Shown here piece after piece: positions 7,946-17,247 of a stretch of DNA of 39,561 nucleotides (position 1 is the first letter of the stretch; each line of letters begins with the position of its first letter). The translations under genes were made by a program, and so were the position numbers. The notes under the pieces were generated by a model that searched no databases, was not told where the DNA came from, and worked only from the letters and a program-made list of their open reading frames with translations. The stretch comes from Pseudodesulfovibrio sp. (GTDB lineage Bacteria; Desulfobacterota; Desulfovibrionia; Desulfovibrionales; Desulfovibrionaceae), in NCBI GenBank assembly GCA_016342345.1, contig JAEINO010000034.1, positions 1-39,561 on the forward strand, in the 5' to 3' direction.

Positions 7946-7985
7946 CGGGCAGGGGACGCTTCAGGCGTTCCCTGCCCGTTTTTTT
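7946..7985 (+). terminator. Intrinsic terminator after rpmA
   Basis: A 14-base stem (CGGGCAGGGGACGC at 7946-7959 against 7965-7978, one G-U) with a five-base loop, followed by seven T. It separates rplU-rpmA from obgE, although read-through is possible. Confidence 0.9.
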
Positions 7986-8005
7986 GCGTTGGTATGGAGC
8001 AATAA

Positions 8006-9034
8006 ATGCGATTTGTAGACGAAGCTACCATCAAGGTAATCTCGGGCAAGGGCGGCAACGGCTGCGCGAGTCTCAGGCGTGAAGCCAACGTACCCAAGGG
8101 CGGCCCTGACGGTGGCGATGGCGGCAAGGGCGGCGACCTGATCTTTCGCGGTTCTTCGCGCCTCATGACCTTGTACGATTTTCGTCTCAGACGCCTCTAC
8201 ACCGCAAGAAACGGCGAGCAAGGCATGGGACGTGATCGCTACGGCAAGGCTGCCGACGACCTGTACATTGATCTGCCAATAGGCACACTCGTCTACGAGG
8301 TCATCGAGGACGAAGACGGCAACACCCACGAAGAACTCATTGCCGATCTGGTCGAAGACGGCACAGAGGTCATCATCTGCAAGGGTGGCAGAGGTGGACG
8401 AGGCAACCTTCATTTCAAGACTTCGACCAATCGCACGCCACGCTTTGCCGAAACCGGATTTCCGGGAGAAGAAAAGCAGATTCGCCTTGAGCTTAAAATT
8501 CTGGCCGATGTCGGACTGCTCGGGTTGCCCAACGCAGGCAAATCCACCTTTATCTCTCAGGTTTCCGCAGCCAGACCCAAGATAGCGGCCTATCCCTTCA
8601 CTACATTGGTCCCCAATCTGGGCGTGGTCGAAAACGACGATTTCAAGCGACTGATCATTGCCGACATCCCCGGTCTCATCGAAGGGGCCAGCGCAGGCCT
8701 GGGCCTGGGCATAACCTTTCTGAAGCACGTGGAACGCACCCGATTCCTGGTCCACATTCTTTCGTCTGAAGATCTCAACCGCGACAATCCTGCGGACGGC
8801 TACGACATGCTGGAGCAGGAACTCAATCAGTACGATGCCGAGTTGAGCCAAAAACCCCAGATCAAGGTCATCAACAAGATCGACCTCCTCGATGCGGATG
8901 AACTGGCCGATATCAAGGCCAAGGTTGCAAACTCCGGCGAAAAGGTTTTCTTCATCTCCGCCCTGACAGGCGAAGGCGTTGACGCACTTCTCGATGAGAT
9001 GTGGGTACAACTCGCAGCCCTCTCAAAAGAGTAA
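8006..9034 (+). CDS. obgE: GTPase Obg/CgtA
   Basis: 342 residues, full length without the variable C-terminal tail. Residues 1-158 are the glycine-rich Obg fold (GKGGNGCASLRREA, GGDGGKGGDL, GGRGGRGN). Residues 160-335 are the G domain with GLPNAGKST (P loop), DIPGLIEGAS (G3), NKIDLLD (G4) and SALTGEG (G5). It is an essential GTPase in late 50S assembly and stringent response, and its place after rplU-rpmA is conserved in many bacteria. Confidence 0.98.
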   Translation: MRFVDEATIKVISGKGGNGCASLRREANVPKGGPDGGDGGKGGDLIFRGSSRLMTLYDFRLRRLYTARNGEQGMGRDRYGKAADDLYIDLPIGTLVYEVIEDEDGNTHEELIADLVEDGTEVIICKGGRGGRGNLHFKTSTNRTPRFAETGFPGEEKQIRLELKILADVGLLGLPNAGKSTFISQVSAARPKIAAYPFTTLVPNLGVVENDDFKRLIIADIPGLIEGASAGLGLGITFLKHVERTRFLVHILSSEDLNRDNPADGYDMLEQELNQYDAELSQKPQIKVINKIDLLDADELADIKAKVANSGEKVFFISALTGEGVDALLDEMWVQLAALSKE

Positions 9035-9076
9035 CTTTCCTTGCTCCTGCAAGGCGGATATTGTACCTTGCGCCCC

Positions 9077-10237
9077 ATGATGAACATCGATGAACACAGG
9101 AAAGCCCTGCTCGAGAATATTCGACGAATAGTGATCAAGGTAGGCAGTGCAGTACTGACCACAGCCGAGGGTCTGAACCCCGATGCCATAAACCGTCTCG
9201 CCAAACAGATTTCCTCCCTGAATGACCAAGGCATTGACGTAGCACTTGTCTCGTCCGGCGCAGTGGCTGCCGGGCGCCAGCGCATCCGCGAACGCACAGA
9301 AAAGAACGGCAAGGACTACACGAATCTTCCCTCCCGTCAGGCGGCTTCGGCCGTCGGTCAGGTCCGACTCATGCATGACTATGACGAGGCCTTTGCCAAA
9401 TACGGCAAGATCACGGCCCAGGTTCTGCTGACGCGCAGCGGGCTCAAAAGCCGTGAACGTTTCCTCAATGCCCGCAATACCATGGAACGCCTCTTTGAAT
9501 GGGGCGTCATCCCCATCATCAACGAAAACGACACCGTGGCCGTTCACGAACTGGAATTCGGTGACAATGACACGCTCGGAGCCATGTGCCTCGGCCTGAC
9601 AGGAGCCGACCTGTTCGTCAACCTCACTTCAGCAGACGGCGTATACGATGGGAATCCAGACACCAACCCGGGTGCCAAACCACTGCCAGTTATAGAAAAC
9701 ATCGGCGCACTGGACATCGAATCCATATGCGACGGAAAGACCACAGTGGGGTCCGGCGGCATGTACTCCAAGCTGCGGGCCTCACGGCGCGCCGCACAAC
9801 TCGGCGTGCCTACCATCATCGTCTCCGGCAAGGGGGAATTCGATATCCTCCGAACCCTTGACGGCGAAAATCAGGGAACTCTGGTCCTGCCCGAAGAGCA
9901 CCGTGTCTCCAGCAAGAAATTCTGGCTCGCTTACCACGACAATCCGTCCGGTTCCATACTGGTAGACGCAGGTGCGGCCAATGCCCTGCTCACCAAAGGC
10001 ACATCTCTGCTCCCCATCGGCATCAGCAGTGTGAACGGCTGTTTCGCACGCGGGGCTTTGGTCTTTATCAAGACCCTGGATGGCGACGAACTCGGCGTGG
10101 GACTGTCCAATTATTCGTCCACCGAACTTGACAAGGTCAAAGGCAAACGAAGTGACGAGCTTGGTTCCATCCTCGGCCCCAATCCATTTGATGAAGCCAT
10201 TCACAGAGACAACATGTTGCTCGATGCCGCCATATAA
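9077..10237 (+). CDS. proB: Glutamate 5-kinase
   Basis: About 386 residues from ATG 9077; TTG 9068, ten bases after AAGGCGG, is an equally good start and adds three residues. The amino-acid-kinase domain starts with IRRIVIKVGSAVL and has VSSGAVAAGR, INENDTVAV and GSGGMYSKLRASRRA. The last ~110 residues (GSILVDAGAANALL, SSVNGCFARGALV) are the PUA domain of bacterial ProB. It makes glutamyl-5-phosphate, the first step of proline synthesis. It follows obgE closely, as in many bacteria; proA is not in the window. Confidence 0.96.
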   Translation: MMNIDEHRKALLENIRRIVIKVGSAVLTTAEGLNPDAINRLAKQISSLNDQGIDVALVSSGAVAAGRQRIRERTEKNGKDYTNLPSRQAASAVGQVRLMHDYDEAFAKYGKITAQVLLTRSGLKSRERFLNARNTMERLFEWGVIPIINENDTVAVHELEFGDNDTLGAMCLGLTGADLFVNLTSADGVYDGNPDTNPGAKPLPVIENIGALDIESICDGKTTVGSGGMYSKLRASRRAAQLGVPTIIVSGKGEFDILRTLDGENQGTLVLPEEHRVSSKKFWLAYHDNPSGSILVDAGAANALLTKGTSLLPIGISSVNGCFARGALVFIKTLDGDELGVGLSNYSSTELDKVKGKRSDELGSILGPNPFDEAIHRDNMLLDAAI

Positions 10238-10249
10238 GCTGGACTTACT

Positions 10250-11413
10250 TTGAAAAAAATCTATCTCGACAAGAACCTCCAATTCGTTTTCGGTGTCACG
10301 CTGATAGCGATTCTGGGCGTATCCAGTATCATCCCGGCCCTACCTGACATCATTACAGGACTGTCCATCGGACCGGCACAGATAGGGCTGGTCATCTCCA
10401 TTTTCACCGTGCCGGGTGTCCTTCTTGCCCCCATCGTCGGCATACTGGCCGACCGGATTGGCCGCAAGGTCATCCTTGTGCCGTCACTCTTCATTTTCGG
10501 CGGATTTGGATTTGCCTGTTTCTTTGCCCAATCCATTGAGCAACTCCTTGTCCTGCGCTTCCTGCAAGGCGTCGGAGCCGCCCCGCTGGGCGTCCTGTAC
10601 GGAACCATGATAGGCGATCTCTACTCGGGCAAGGAACGCGGTCAGGCCATGGGCTACAACGCCAGCATGCTTGCCATGGGAACAGCAGGCTTTCCAGCCA
10701 TGGGCGGTATTCTTGCCATGCTCGGCTGGAATTACCCGTTCATTCTTCCGCTCCTGGCCATTCCGCTCGGCCTTGCCATCATTCTGTTCATGGACGCCCC
10801 GGAGCCACATGGATCAGGCACTTTCAAAAAATATCTCAGCGAAGCATTCAACCTGATGAAGACCCGTCAGGCCTTGAGCCTCTTTGCCACCACCCTGCTA
10901 ACATTCATCGTGCTCTACGGTCCCATCGTCACCTATCTCCCGTTGCTTCTCGATACCCGGTACAATGCCTCTCCCATGTCCATCGGCACTATCTTTCTGG
11001 TCGCCTCAGGCTTTACGGGACTGGCTTCGTTCCAGTTGGGCCGATTGTGTGAACGCTACGGCCAACGCAGCCTACTCATGGCAGCGGGTGTGTTTTACGG
11101 ACTGTCCATGCTCCTCATGCCACACGCTCCCGGATTCTGGCATGTCATCCCGCCGGTCATGTGTTTCGGCCTTGCCCAGGGATTGAACATCCCCACAATC
11201 ATGACAATGCTGAGCACACTTGCTCCCATGGAACAACGGGGGGCTCTCATGGCCGCAAACGGTTTCCTCCTCCGTCTGGCCCAGACCATTGCTCCGCTTC
11301 TCATGGGAGGACTCTTCCACCTCTACGGCATGCACGCGGTATTCATCGGAGGCTTTGTCTGTTCCGTGCTTATTTTCTTCATTGCCGCATTTTTCATCAA
11401 GAACACCCGATAG
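10250..11413 (+). CDS. MFS transporter (DHA1-type drug efflux)
   Basis: 387 residues with a TTG start 13 bases after proB. Twelve hydrophobic segments fit the major facilitator fold. GILADRIGRKVIL at residues 63-75 is the loop 2-3 motif A, and GVLLAPIVGIL and LRFLQGVGAAP (motif B-like Arg) match drug:H+ antiporters of the DHA1/Bcr group. The substrate cannot be read from sequence; it could be a drug or metabolite exporter. The proximity to proB suggests co-transcription rather than shared function. Confidence 0.88.
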   Translation: MKKIYLDKNLQFVFGVTLIAILGVSSIIPALPDIITGLSIGPAQIGLVISIFTVPGVLLAPIVGILADRIGRKVILVPSLFIFGGFGFACFFAQSIEQLLVLRFLQGVGAAPLGVLYGTMIGDLYSGKERGQAMGYNASMLAMGTAGFPAMGGILAMLGWNYPFILPLLAIPLGLAIILFMDAPEPHGSGTFKKYLSEAFNLMKTRQALSLFATTLLTFIVLYGPIVTYLPLLLDTRYNASPMSIGTIFLVASGFTGLASFQLGRLCERYGQRSLLMAAGVFYGLSMLLMPHAPGFWHVIPPVMCFGLAQGLNIPTIMTMLSTLAPMEQRGALMAANGFLLRLAQTIAPLLMGGLFHLYGMHAVFIGGFVCSVLIFFIAAFFIKNTR

Positions 11414-11438
11414 TCGTTTTTTACCCTATCGCTTTTTC
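11408..11438 (+). terminator. Weak terminator after the MFS gene
   Basis: CGATAG at 11408-11413 can pair with CTATCG at 11426-11431, followed by CTTTTTC. The stem is only six pairs and starts inside the stop codon of the transporter. Confidence 0.35.
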
Positions 11439-11477
11439 ATTATTCGCCGATAAGAAATGTAAGCAAGGAAGGTCGCC

Positions 11478-11624
11478 ATGCCGAAAATACGTTCACAATT
11501 GCAACACAGATTCAACCCCCTGCATATCTATTGCCGCCTGCGCGGACTGGGCATGGCCGACAACACGGCCCGAATGGTAACCTCCTGTTACGAAAAAATG
11601 GTCTATCGGCTGGTGCTCGCCTGA
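11478..11624 (+). CDS. Small basic protein, 48 residues
   Basis: ATG 11478 is preceded by AGGAAGG at 11466-11472, and the frame encodes 48 residues ending at TGA 11622. The sequence has FNPLHIYCRLRGLGM in the middle and a second half ending YEKMVYRLVLA, helical and basic. I believe similar short proteins with an NPLH-YCRL core occur in other Desulfovibrio genomes, but no search was possible. It is followed by a strong terminator, so it can be a single-gene unit. Function unknown. Confidence 0.6.
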   Translation: MPKIRSQLQHRFNPLHIYCRLRGLGMADNTARMVTSCYEKMVYRLVLA

Positions 11625-11678
11625 CAGGAGCCCACTGCAAACCATCCGACCTGACCCACGACGCATGATTTTACATTA

Positions 11679-11717
11679 AAAAGCCGCTTGAGAGACACTC
11701 TCACGCGGCTTTTTTTC
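11679..11717 (+). terminator. Intrinsic terminator before argB
   Basis: AAGCCGC at 11681-11687 pairs with GCGGCTT at 11705-11711, with an inner TGAGAG/CTCTCA stem, followed by a T tract to 11716. The A run on the 5' side makes it likely to work in both directions. Confidence 0.85.
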
Positions 11718-11820
11718 ATGGGCCTGGCAAAGAGGCCCCACTACCAAGTTGACACGAATCTCCCTTTGAACGACAATTGCGTTCTATTACGGGCAATTCT
11801 CGACTTTCAGGAGTACATGA

Positions 11821-12726
<906 letters not shown>

Positions 12727-12743
12727 ACAGGAGGTATCCGGCA

Positions 12744-13142
12744 ATGTCTGAAATAGCATGGACTGACGCATTGGATATTGACCTGCCTCTGGTCAACGAA
12801 CAGCACAAGGAACTTATCGCCCTTTCCAACAGTCTCATCCAGGCCATGATCAACGGCATGGGAAAGGATGTTCTTGCAGAACTCTTCAGGGAACTGCGCG
12901 ACTACACCAGTTACCACTTTGACGCCGAAGAAAAGTACATGGAAAAAATCAGCTATCCCGAGCTTGATCATCAAAAGGCCGCGCACAGGAAGCTCAAGGA
13001 TGAAGTCGATGAATTCAGCACACGACTTCTCGGAGGCCAGGGCGTGTCCCCCACTGAAGCACTGGATTTCATCAACGACTGGATCATCAGGCATATTCTG
13101 GAAATGGATTCCCGCATCGGTGTCTACGCCAAAGGACTGTAG
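12744..13142 (+). CDS. Bacteriohemerythrin (copy 1)
   Basis: 132 residues, a four-helix O2-binding di-iron protein. The iron ligands are visible: His in NEQHKELI, His and Glu in SYHFDAEEKYM, two His in LDHQKAAHRKL, and His plus Asp in DWIIRHILEMDSRIG. AGGAGG lies upstream. In this group the proteins are thought to deliver or detoxify oxygen in anaerobes. It is followed 37 bases later by a second, similar copy. Confidence 0.95.
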   Translation: MSEIAWTDALDIDLPLVNEQHKELIALSNSLIQAMINGMGKDVLAELFRELRDYTSYHFDAEEKYMEKISYPELDHQKAAHRKLKDEVDEFSTRLLGGQGVSPTEALDFINDWIIRHILEMDSRIGVYAKGL

Positions 13143-13179
13143 TTCCCTTCAGCATTGTTGCAAAACAGGAAAAAATCCA

Positions 13180-13572
13180 ATGTCAAAACTTGACTGGGAC
13201 GACATACTCGATATCGGCCTTCCCGAATTGGACAATCAGCACAAACGGCTGCTAGCCCTTTCCAACAGCCTCATCCAGGCCATGACAGTGGGCAAAGGAA
13301 AGGAAGTCCTTCAACTGCTTTTCGAAGAAATCAAAGGGTACACGGCTTATCACTTCGCTGATGAAGAGCGATACATGCGGCAAATCGGCTATCCCCATCA
13401 GGAAGAACATGCAAACATACACAAAGAAATGACACAGCAGGTTGACGAATTCAGGGAGAAACTGCTCAACTCCAAAGTCTCGGCTGACGAAGCACTCGAT
13501 TTTATCAACAACTGGATTGTTGCTCATATAATGAAGGAAGATACGAAAATCGGATTATTTGCCAAATCCTGA
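13180..13572 (+). CDS. Bacteriohemerythrin (copy 2)
   Basis: 130 residues from ATG 13180; the frame is open further upstream but that part overlaps copy 1 and has no family resemblance. Ligands match copy 1: DNQHKRLL, AYHFADEERYM, EEHANIH and NWIVAHIMKEDTKIG. The shared stretches LALSNSLIQAM and ALDFIN-WI show that the pair arose by tandem duplication. Both copies keep all iron ligands, so both should bind O2 or NO. Confidence 0.93.
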   Translation: MSKLDWDDILDIGLPELDNQHKRLLALSNSLIQAMTVGKGKEVLQLLFEEIKGYTAYHFADEERYMRQIGYPHQEEHANIHKEMTQQVDEFREKLLNSKVSADEALDFINNWIVAHIMKEDTKIGLFAKS

Positions 13573-13712
13573 GGCTTAACAACAGTCCTGTCCGAAAACC
13601 ATGCCACCCCCTGTCTACAAGTGCCGAATCTGCACCAAAGCACGACACCTTGTTCCATCAAGCGCAATACGGTACCATTCTTTCAAACCTTGAAACTGGA
13701 GTCGAAACGATC

Positions 13713-14954
13713 ATGAGCCACGGTTTTTTTACCATTATCAGCCGCGAAGAATTTGAAAAGTTGCTCAAAGGTTTCGGACAACTTGAAAACGAGGTAACAG
13801 AACTGTCGCTCGCATCAGGACGCGTATTGGCTAAAGACATTACCGCCGCGCACGACTGGCCACTTCTGAATCGTTCCTGCATGGATGGCTTTGCGATAAA
13901 TGCCCGAGATATTTTCGGTGCCAGCGAATCCAACCCGGGATATCTGGAATGCACGGCAAGCCTGACTATCGACGTAATGCCAAACATCGTCATCCAGTCG
14001 GGAGAATGCGCCCGAATCACCACCGGCGGTGTTCTGCCTCAAGGTACGGATGCCGTGATCATGGTGGAGCATACCGGAGAGATGGACGGCACCACCATCG
14101 AAGTGAGAAAAAGCGTTGCCCCATGGGAAAATGTCATGCAGCGAGGCGAAGATGCCCGCACAGGAGCCGTTTCCCTTGAAGCTGGAACCAACATGCGCCC
14201 ACAGGAGATCGGTCTGGCTGCTGCCCTTGGCTTTGAAAAAATCACACTTGCCAGACTCCCCCGCGTGGGCATTCTATCCACCGGCGACGAACTGATCGAG
14301 ATCAAGAAAACCCCGAGACCCGGACAGGTTCGGGACGTCAACTCCCTGACCGTGTCCGCACTGGTCCAGCAGGCCGGTGGAATCCCCATTCGATATGGTC
14401 TTGTCAAAGACGATCTGGACAGTCTCACAACCGCTCTGAAAACAGCCATTGCCGAGAATGACCTTGTCCTTCTGTCCGGCGGCAGCTCCATCGGCGTGCG
14501 GGATCTGACGGTCCAGGCTCTGGAATCCATTGTCGACTCCGAAATTCTGGCTCATGGCGTGGCCCTGAGTCCGGGAAAACCAACCATCCTCGGTCGTGCC
14601 TCGAACAAGCCGGTCCTCGGCCTGCCTGGGCAAGTGACTTCAGCCCTGGTTATCATGCACGTGCTCGTATTGCCGCTCATCCGTCACATGCAGGGCGACA
14701 GAAACGCCTTTGAAACGTGTAAAAGGCCTGTTCGCAAGGCAGAACTGGCGCGAAACGTGGCTTCCAAGCCCGGACGTGAAGACTATGTACGGATACAATT
14801 GGAAGAAAGGGACAACGAAGGACCTCTGGCGCACCCTGTACTTGGTAAATCAGGGTTGCTGCGAACCATTGTCCAGGCTGACGGACTGGCAAGCATCCCG
14901 GCCGACTCAGAAGGCTTGTACGAAGGACAATCGATTGATGTATGGATTCTATAA
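13713..14954 (+). CDS. moeA: Molybdopterin molybdenumtransferase MoeA
   Basis: 413 residues from ATG 13713; upstream in-frame codons add 21 residues without family similarity. MoeA_N is seen in SGRVLAKDITAAHDWPLLNRSCMDGFAI, then ARITTGGVLPQGTDAVIMVEHT as blocks, the MoCF domain with GILSTGDELIE and LLSGGSSIGVRDL, and a C-terminal beta domain. It inserts molybdate or tungstate into molybdopterin, needed for formate dehydrogenases and related enzymes. In sulfate reducers such enzymes often contain selenocysteine, which fits selC in this window. No mog/moaB neighbour is seen. Confidence 0.95.
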   Translation: MSHGFFTIISREEFEKLLKGFGQLENEVTELSLASGRVLAKDITAAHDWPLLNRSCMDGFAINARDIFGASESNPGYLECTASLTIDVMPNIVIQSGECARITTGGVLPQGTDAVIMVEHTGEMDGTTIEVRKSVAPWENVMQRGEDARTGAVSLEAGTNMRPQEIGLAAALGFEKITLARLPRVGILSTGDELIEIKKTPRPGQVRDVNSLTVSALVQQAGGIPIRYGLVKDDLDSLTTALKTAIAENDLVLLSGGSSIGVRDLTVQALESIVDSEILAHGVALSPGKPTILGRASNKPVLGLPGQVTSALVIMHVLVLPLIRHMQGDRNAFETCKRPVRKAELARNVASKPGREDYVRIQLEERDNEGPLAHPVLGKSGLLRTIVQADGLASIPADSEGLYEGQSIDVWIL

Positions 14955-14977
14955 CTTTTGATATAATTGAAGATTGA

Positions 14978-15937
14978 TTAAAAATCTTTCTCCTGACCAT
15001 CAAGCTCGACAATCTGCCATCCATCAGTTCCCCGTGAAAGCACGAACACGGAATCCTCTTCCAGGTTCTGGTCCAGATCGGCAACCTTCACCCTATATGC
15101 TCCGAACACGCGAACCTCTGCCCAGCTTCCCTCCAGCCTCACCAGTTCAAAGCCGAGGCCTGATGTATCCACCTCGGCCGTGCGGAGTAGGCGATATGTT
15201 CCCCGCTGACGCTGGACTTCCTTGAGCACCTCGAACCTGAAATCATGCCGATCACGAACATCCTCAGCAAAGAGTGTTTCATAATCGTCAGCCAGGGCCG
15301 TGCTCTTGACATAAAAGAGTTTCAAAAGACTTATTATTTCGTCTGGCACCATTTTGTCAGGATCAACAGGAGGCAAGGCCGGGACATGTGACGGATCGGG
15401 CTGGACATCCCTGATTGCCCCCGGCTGCCCCATGAGCGTGAGATATAGCTTAATCTCGGACACGGCCAGCTTGACTGTGGCAGTATTCTTTCCCTTGGGA
15501 AAAACGTCATCTATAACAATTCGTAACGATTTTGCAGGCTTGCCCTGACATTTTATAACCTGCTCACCAGATTCATCGCGCAACCAGAAAGCGGTTTCCG
15601 TTCCATCCGGGTAGACAATTCGACCAGACCTGATACGCCTGAATTCCTTGAACCGGCCTTCAGCCTGATGTCCATTGTAGATCCCAAGCCGCTCCACGCG
15701 AACGGGAAAACCAAAAATCAAATCAATCCATTGCCCAACACCAGGGCCTATGCCGCCCCCCACCCAGGCCGTGGTTGTATCGCTGTCCAACAAATTCTCA
15801 GGTGCAAACTCAAACCCGAAATCAACCTTGAAACTCGAGACCTTGACGGTCACATCAAGAGCACGGGCCGGTGTTGCCATCATTATGACAAACAGGATCA
15901 ACAAAAAAAATCTGGTAATGTGCATGAAAAAATGCAT
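14978..15937 (-). CDS. Exported discoidin-like protein (copy A)
   Basis: About 319 residues from ATG 15937 (TTG 15964 is possible). A signal peptide ends MATPARA-LD. Residues about 30-165 match the galactose-binding-like, NADase-type glycan-binding fold: NLLDSDTTTAWVGGG, GPGVGQWIDLIF, RLGIYNGH, RFKEFRR, SLRIVIDDVFPKGK, VSEIKLY. The last ~110 residues form a second alpha/beta domain resembling an SnoaL/NTF2-like or DUF-type region (LKLFYVKSTALADDYETLFAEDVRDR). It is paralogous to the gene at 15995-17179. A surface or periplasmic glycan-binding role is inference. Confidence 0.8.
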   Translation of the reverse strand: MHFFMHITRFFLLILFVIMMATPARALDVTVKVSSFKVDFGFEFAPENLLDSDTTTAWVGGGIGPGVGQWIDLIFGFPVRVERLGIYNGHQAEGRFKEFRRIRSGRIVYPDGTETAFWLRDESGEQVIKCQGKPAKSLRIVIDDVFPKGKNTATVKLAVSEIKLYLTLMGQPGAIRDVQPDPSHVPALPPVDPDKMVPDEIISLLKLFYVKSTALADDYETLFAEDVRDRHDFRFEVLKEVQRQRGTYRLLRTAEVDTSGLGFELVRLEGSWAEVRVFGAYRVKVADLDQNLEEDSVFVLSRGTDGWQIVELDGQEKDF

Positions 15938-15994
15938 ACCACAACTTGCCTTGATCCGCTTCAATGAAGTTTGATGGGATTCAAAATCGCCAGA

Positions 15995-17179
15995 CTACTT
16001 GTCCCGGACACCGTTGATCATCCACTGTCCTCCTTCCTTTCTGAAAGAGAACATGGTGTCCACCGGATACTCGAAGGCCTTGTCTTCAAGGTAGTAACGA
16101 TAGGGACCATGTACATGAACCATGGCGGAATCATCGCGTAAAACCGGCTTGTCGAAACCGAGACCTATATGCTCCACCATGGCGATATGATGCTTGCCGA
16201 ACCATTTCTTGGTCCGCATCTGCTCCTGCAATTCGAGAAAGGCCGTGCGTTCGCGCTCACGAATATCTGACGAAAAAACGTCTGGATAACTGTCGTGCAG
16301 CGTTGTCAGCAAAGCAAAATACCGCTTGATTTGAGCCACGAACTCAAGGTCCAGCCACGGGCTGATGACACCGACCGTCATGGGCTTGTCCGCCGGGACC
16401 GGCACCGATGCCCGCAAACGAGTACTGCCTGGCCGCATTGCCAGAGAAACAGGACTGCTCTTCTTGCCGGAAACTTTTTTCTTCGGCTTCGGTTTAGGCT
16501 TGGCCACGGCCTTGGCCTTGGCTTCTGCCTTTGAGGAGACATCAACCTTTTTCACAACAGGGACAGACTTTGGCTTGGCCGCAGACTTCGGTTTGGCGGC
16601 AGGCTTCGGTTTAACGACAGGCTGGTTTTTTTCCGAATCCGACTCGCTGGTTTCTCCTGTTTTGACGATCGTCCCATAAACCTTGATCCCGGACATGGCG
16701 ACCTTGGCCTTGCCCATGACCGTGTCCTTGGAACTTGGGGCCACTCCGGTAATGATGATCTTGATGGAGTCGGCAGTCACCGGCTTGAGCTGTATACTCT
16801 GTTCCCCTGGTGCATTTTTCAACCTGAATTCCTGACGACTTTCATCGGGATAGAGAATGACACCCCGGATAACACGTCTGAACTTGTCGAACTGCCCCTT
16901 GTGCTGATTGCCGTTACGAATTCGCAGGGATTGCAGAACGACCGGTGACGGAAAAACCAACCTGATCCATTTGCCCGGCCCAATTCCCTTGCCACCCCCC
17001 ACCCAGGCCGTGGCCGGGTCGTCATCGATCAGATTGCCCGCATGGTAATTCCCCTGATGATTGGCAACGTCAACGGACAAACCCACAACTTCCGTAGCGT
17101 GAGCGGGAATACCGAAAAGGCTCATCACAAGCATGAGAACCAGGGTAAGGACAGTTTTTTGAACAAATTTTCTCATCAT
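15995..17179 (-). CDS. Exported discoidin-like protein with Lys/Pro linker (copy B)
   Basis: About 394 residues from ATG 17179 (ATG 17176 adjacent). A start at 17227 would encode residues from inside the ahcY terminator hairpin and is rejected. A signal peptide ends PAHA-TE. The same domain as copy A follows (NLIDDDPATAWVGGGKG, LQSLRIRNGNQ, FDKFRRV, SIKIIITGVAPSSKDT), then a low-complexity linker of KPKPAAKPKSAAKPKS type and alternating Ala/Lys at about 195-250, and the same C-terminal domain (IKRYFALLTTLHDSYPDVFSSDIRERE). The linker is absent from copy A, suggesting different reach into the cell wall. Confidence 0.8.
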   Translation of the reverse strand: MMRKFVQKTVLTLVLMLVMSLFGIPAHATEVVGLSVDVANHQGNYHAGNLIDDDPATAWVGGGKGIGPGKWIRLVFPSPVVLQSLRIRNGNQHKGQFDKFRRVIRGVILYPDESRQEFRLKNAPGEQSIQLKPVTADSIKIIITGVAPSSKDTVMGKAKVAMSGIKVYGTIVKTGETSESDSEKNQPVVKPKPAAKPKSAAKPKSVPVVKKVDVSSKAEAKAKAVAKPKPKPKKKVSGKKSSPVSLAMRPGSTRLRASVPVPADKPMTVGVISPWLDLEFVAQIKRYFALLTTLHDSYPDVFSSDIRERERTAFLELQEQMRTKKWFGKHHIAMVEHIGLGFDKPVLRDDSAMVHVHGPYRYYLEDKAFEYPVDTMFSFRKEGGQWMINGVRDK

Positions 17180-17195
17180 CTGTTTTTCCGATAAC

Positions 17196-17224
17196 AAAAA
17201 AGGGAGCCTGTTGGCTCCCCTTTT
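17196..17224 (-). terminator. Terminator after ahcY
   Basis: On the minus strand AAAAGGGGAGCC, loop AACA, GGCTCCCT and then a T run. It lies between ahcY and the discoidin-like gene. Confidence 0.85.
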
Positions 17225-17247
17225 CATCGGTTATTTCCAGATATTAC

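Noticed and set aside
12868-13179. Upstream extension of bacteriohemerythrin copy 2
   Set aside because: The added residues overlap copy 1 in another frame; ATG 13180 matches the family start.
17180-17227. N-terminal extension of discoidin-like copy B
   Set aside because: It would be translated from the ahcY terminator hairpin and precede a normal signal peptide.
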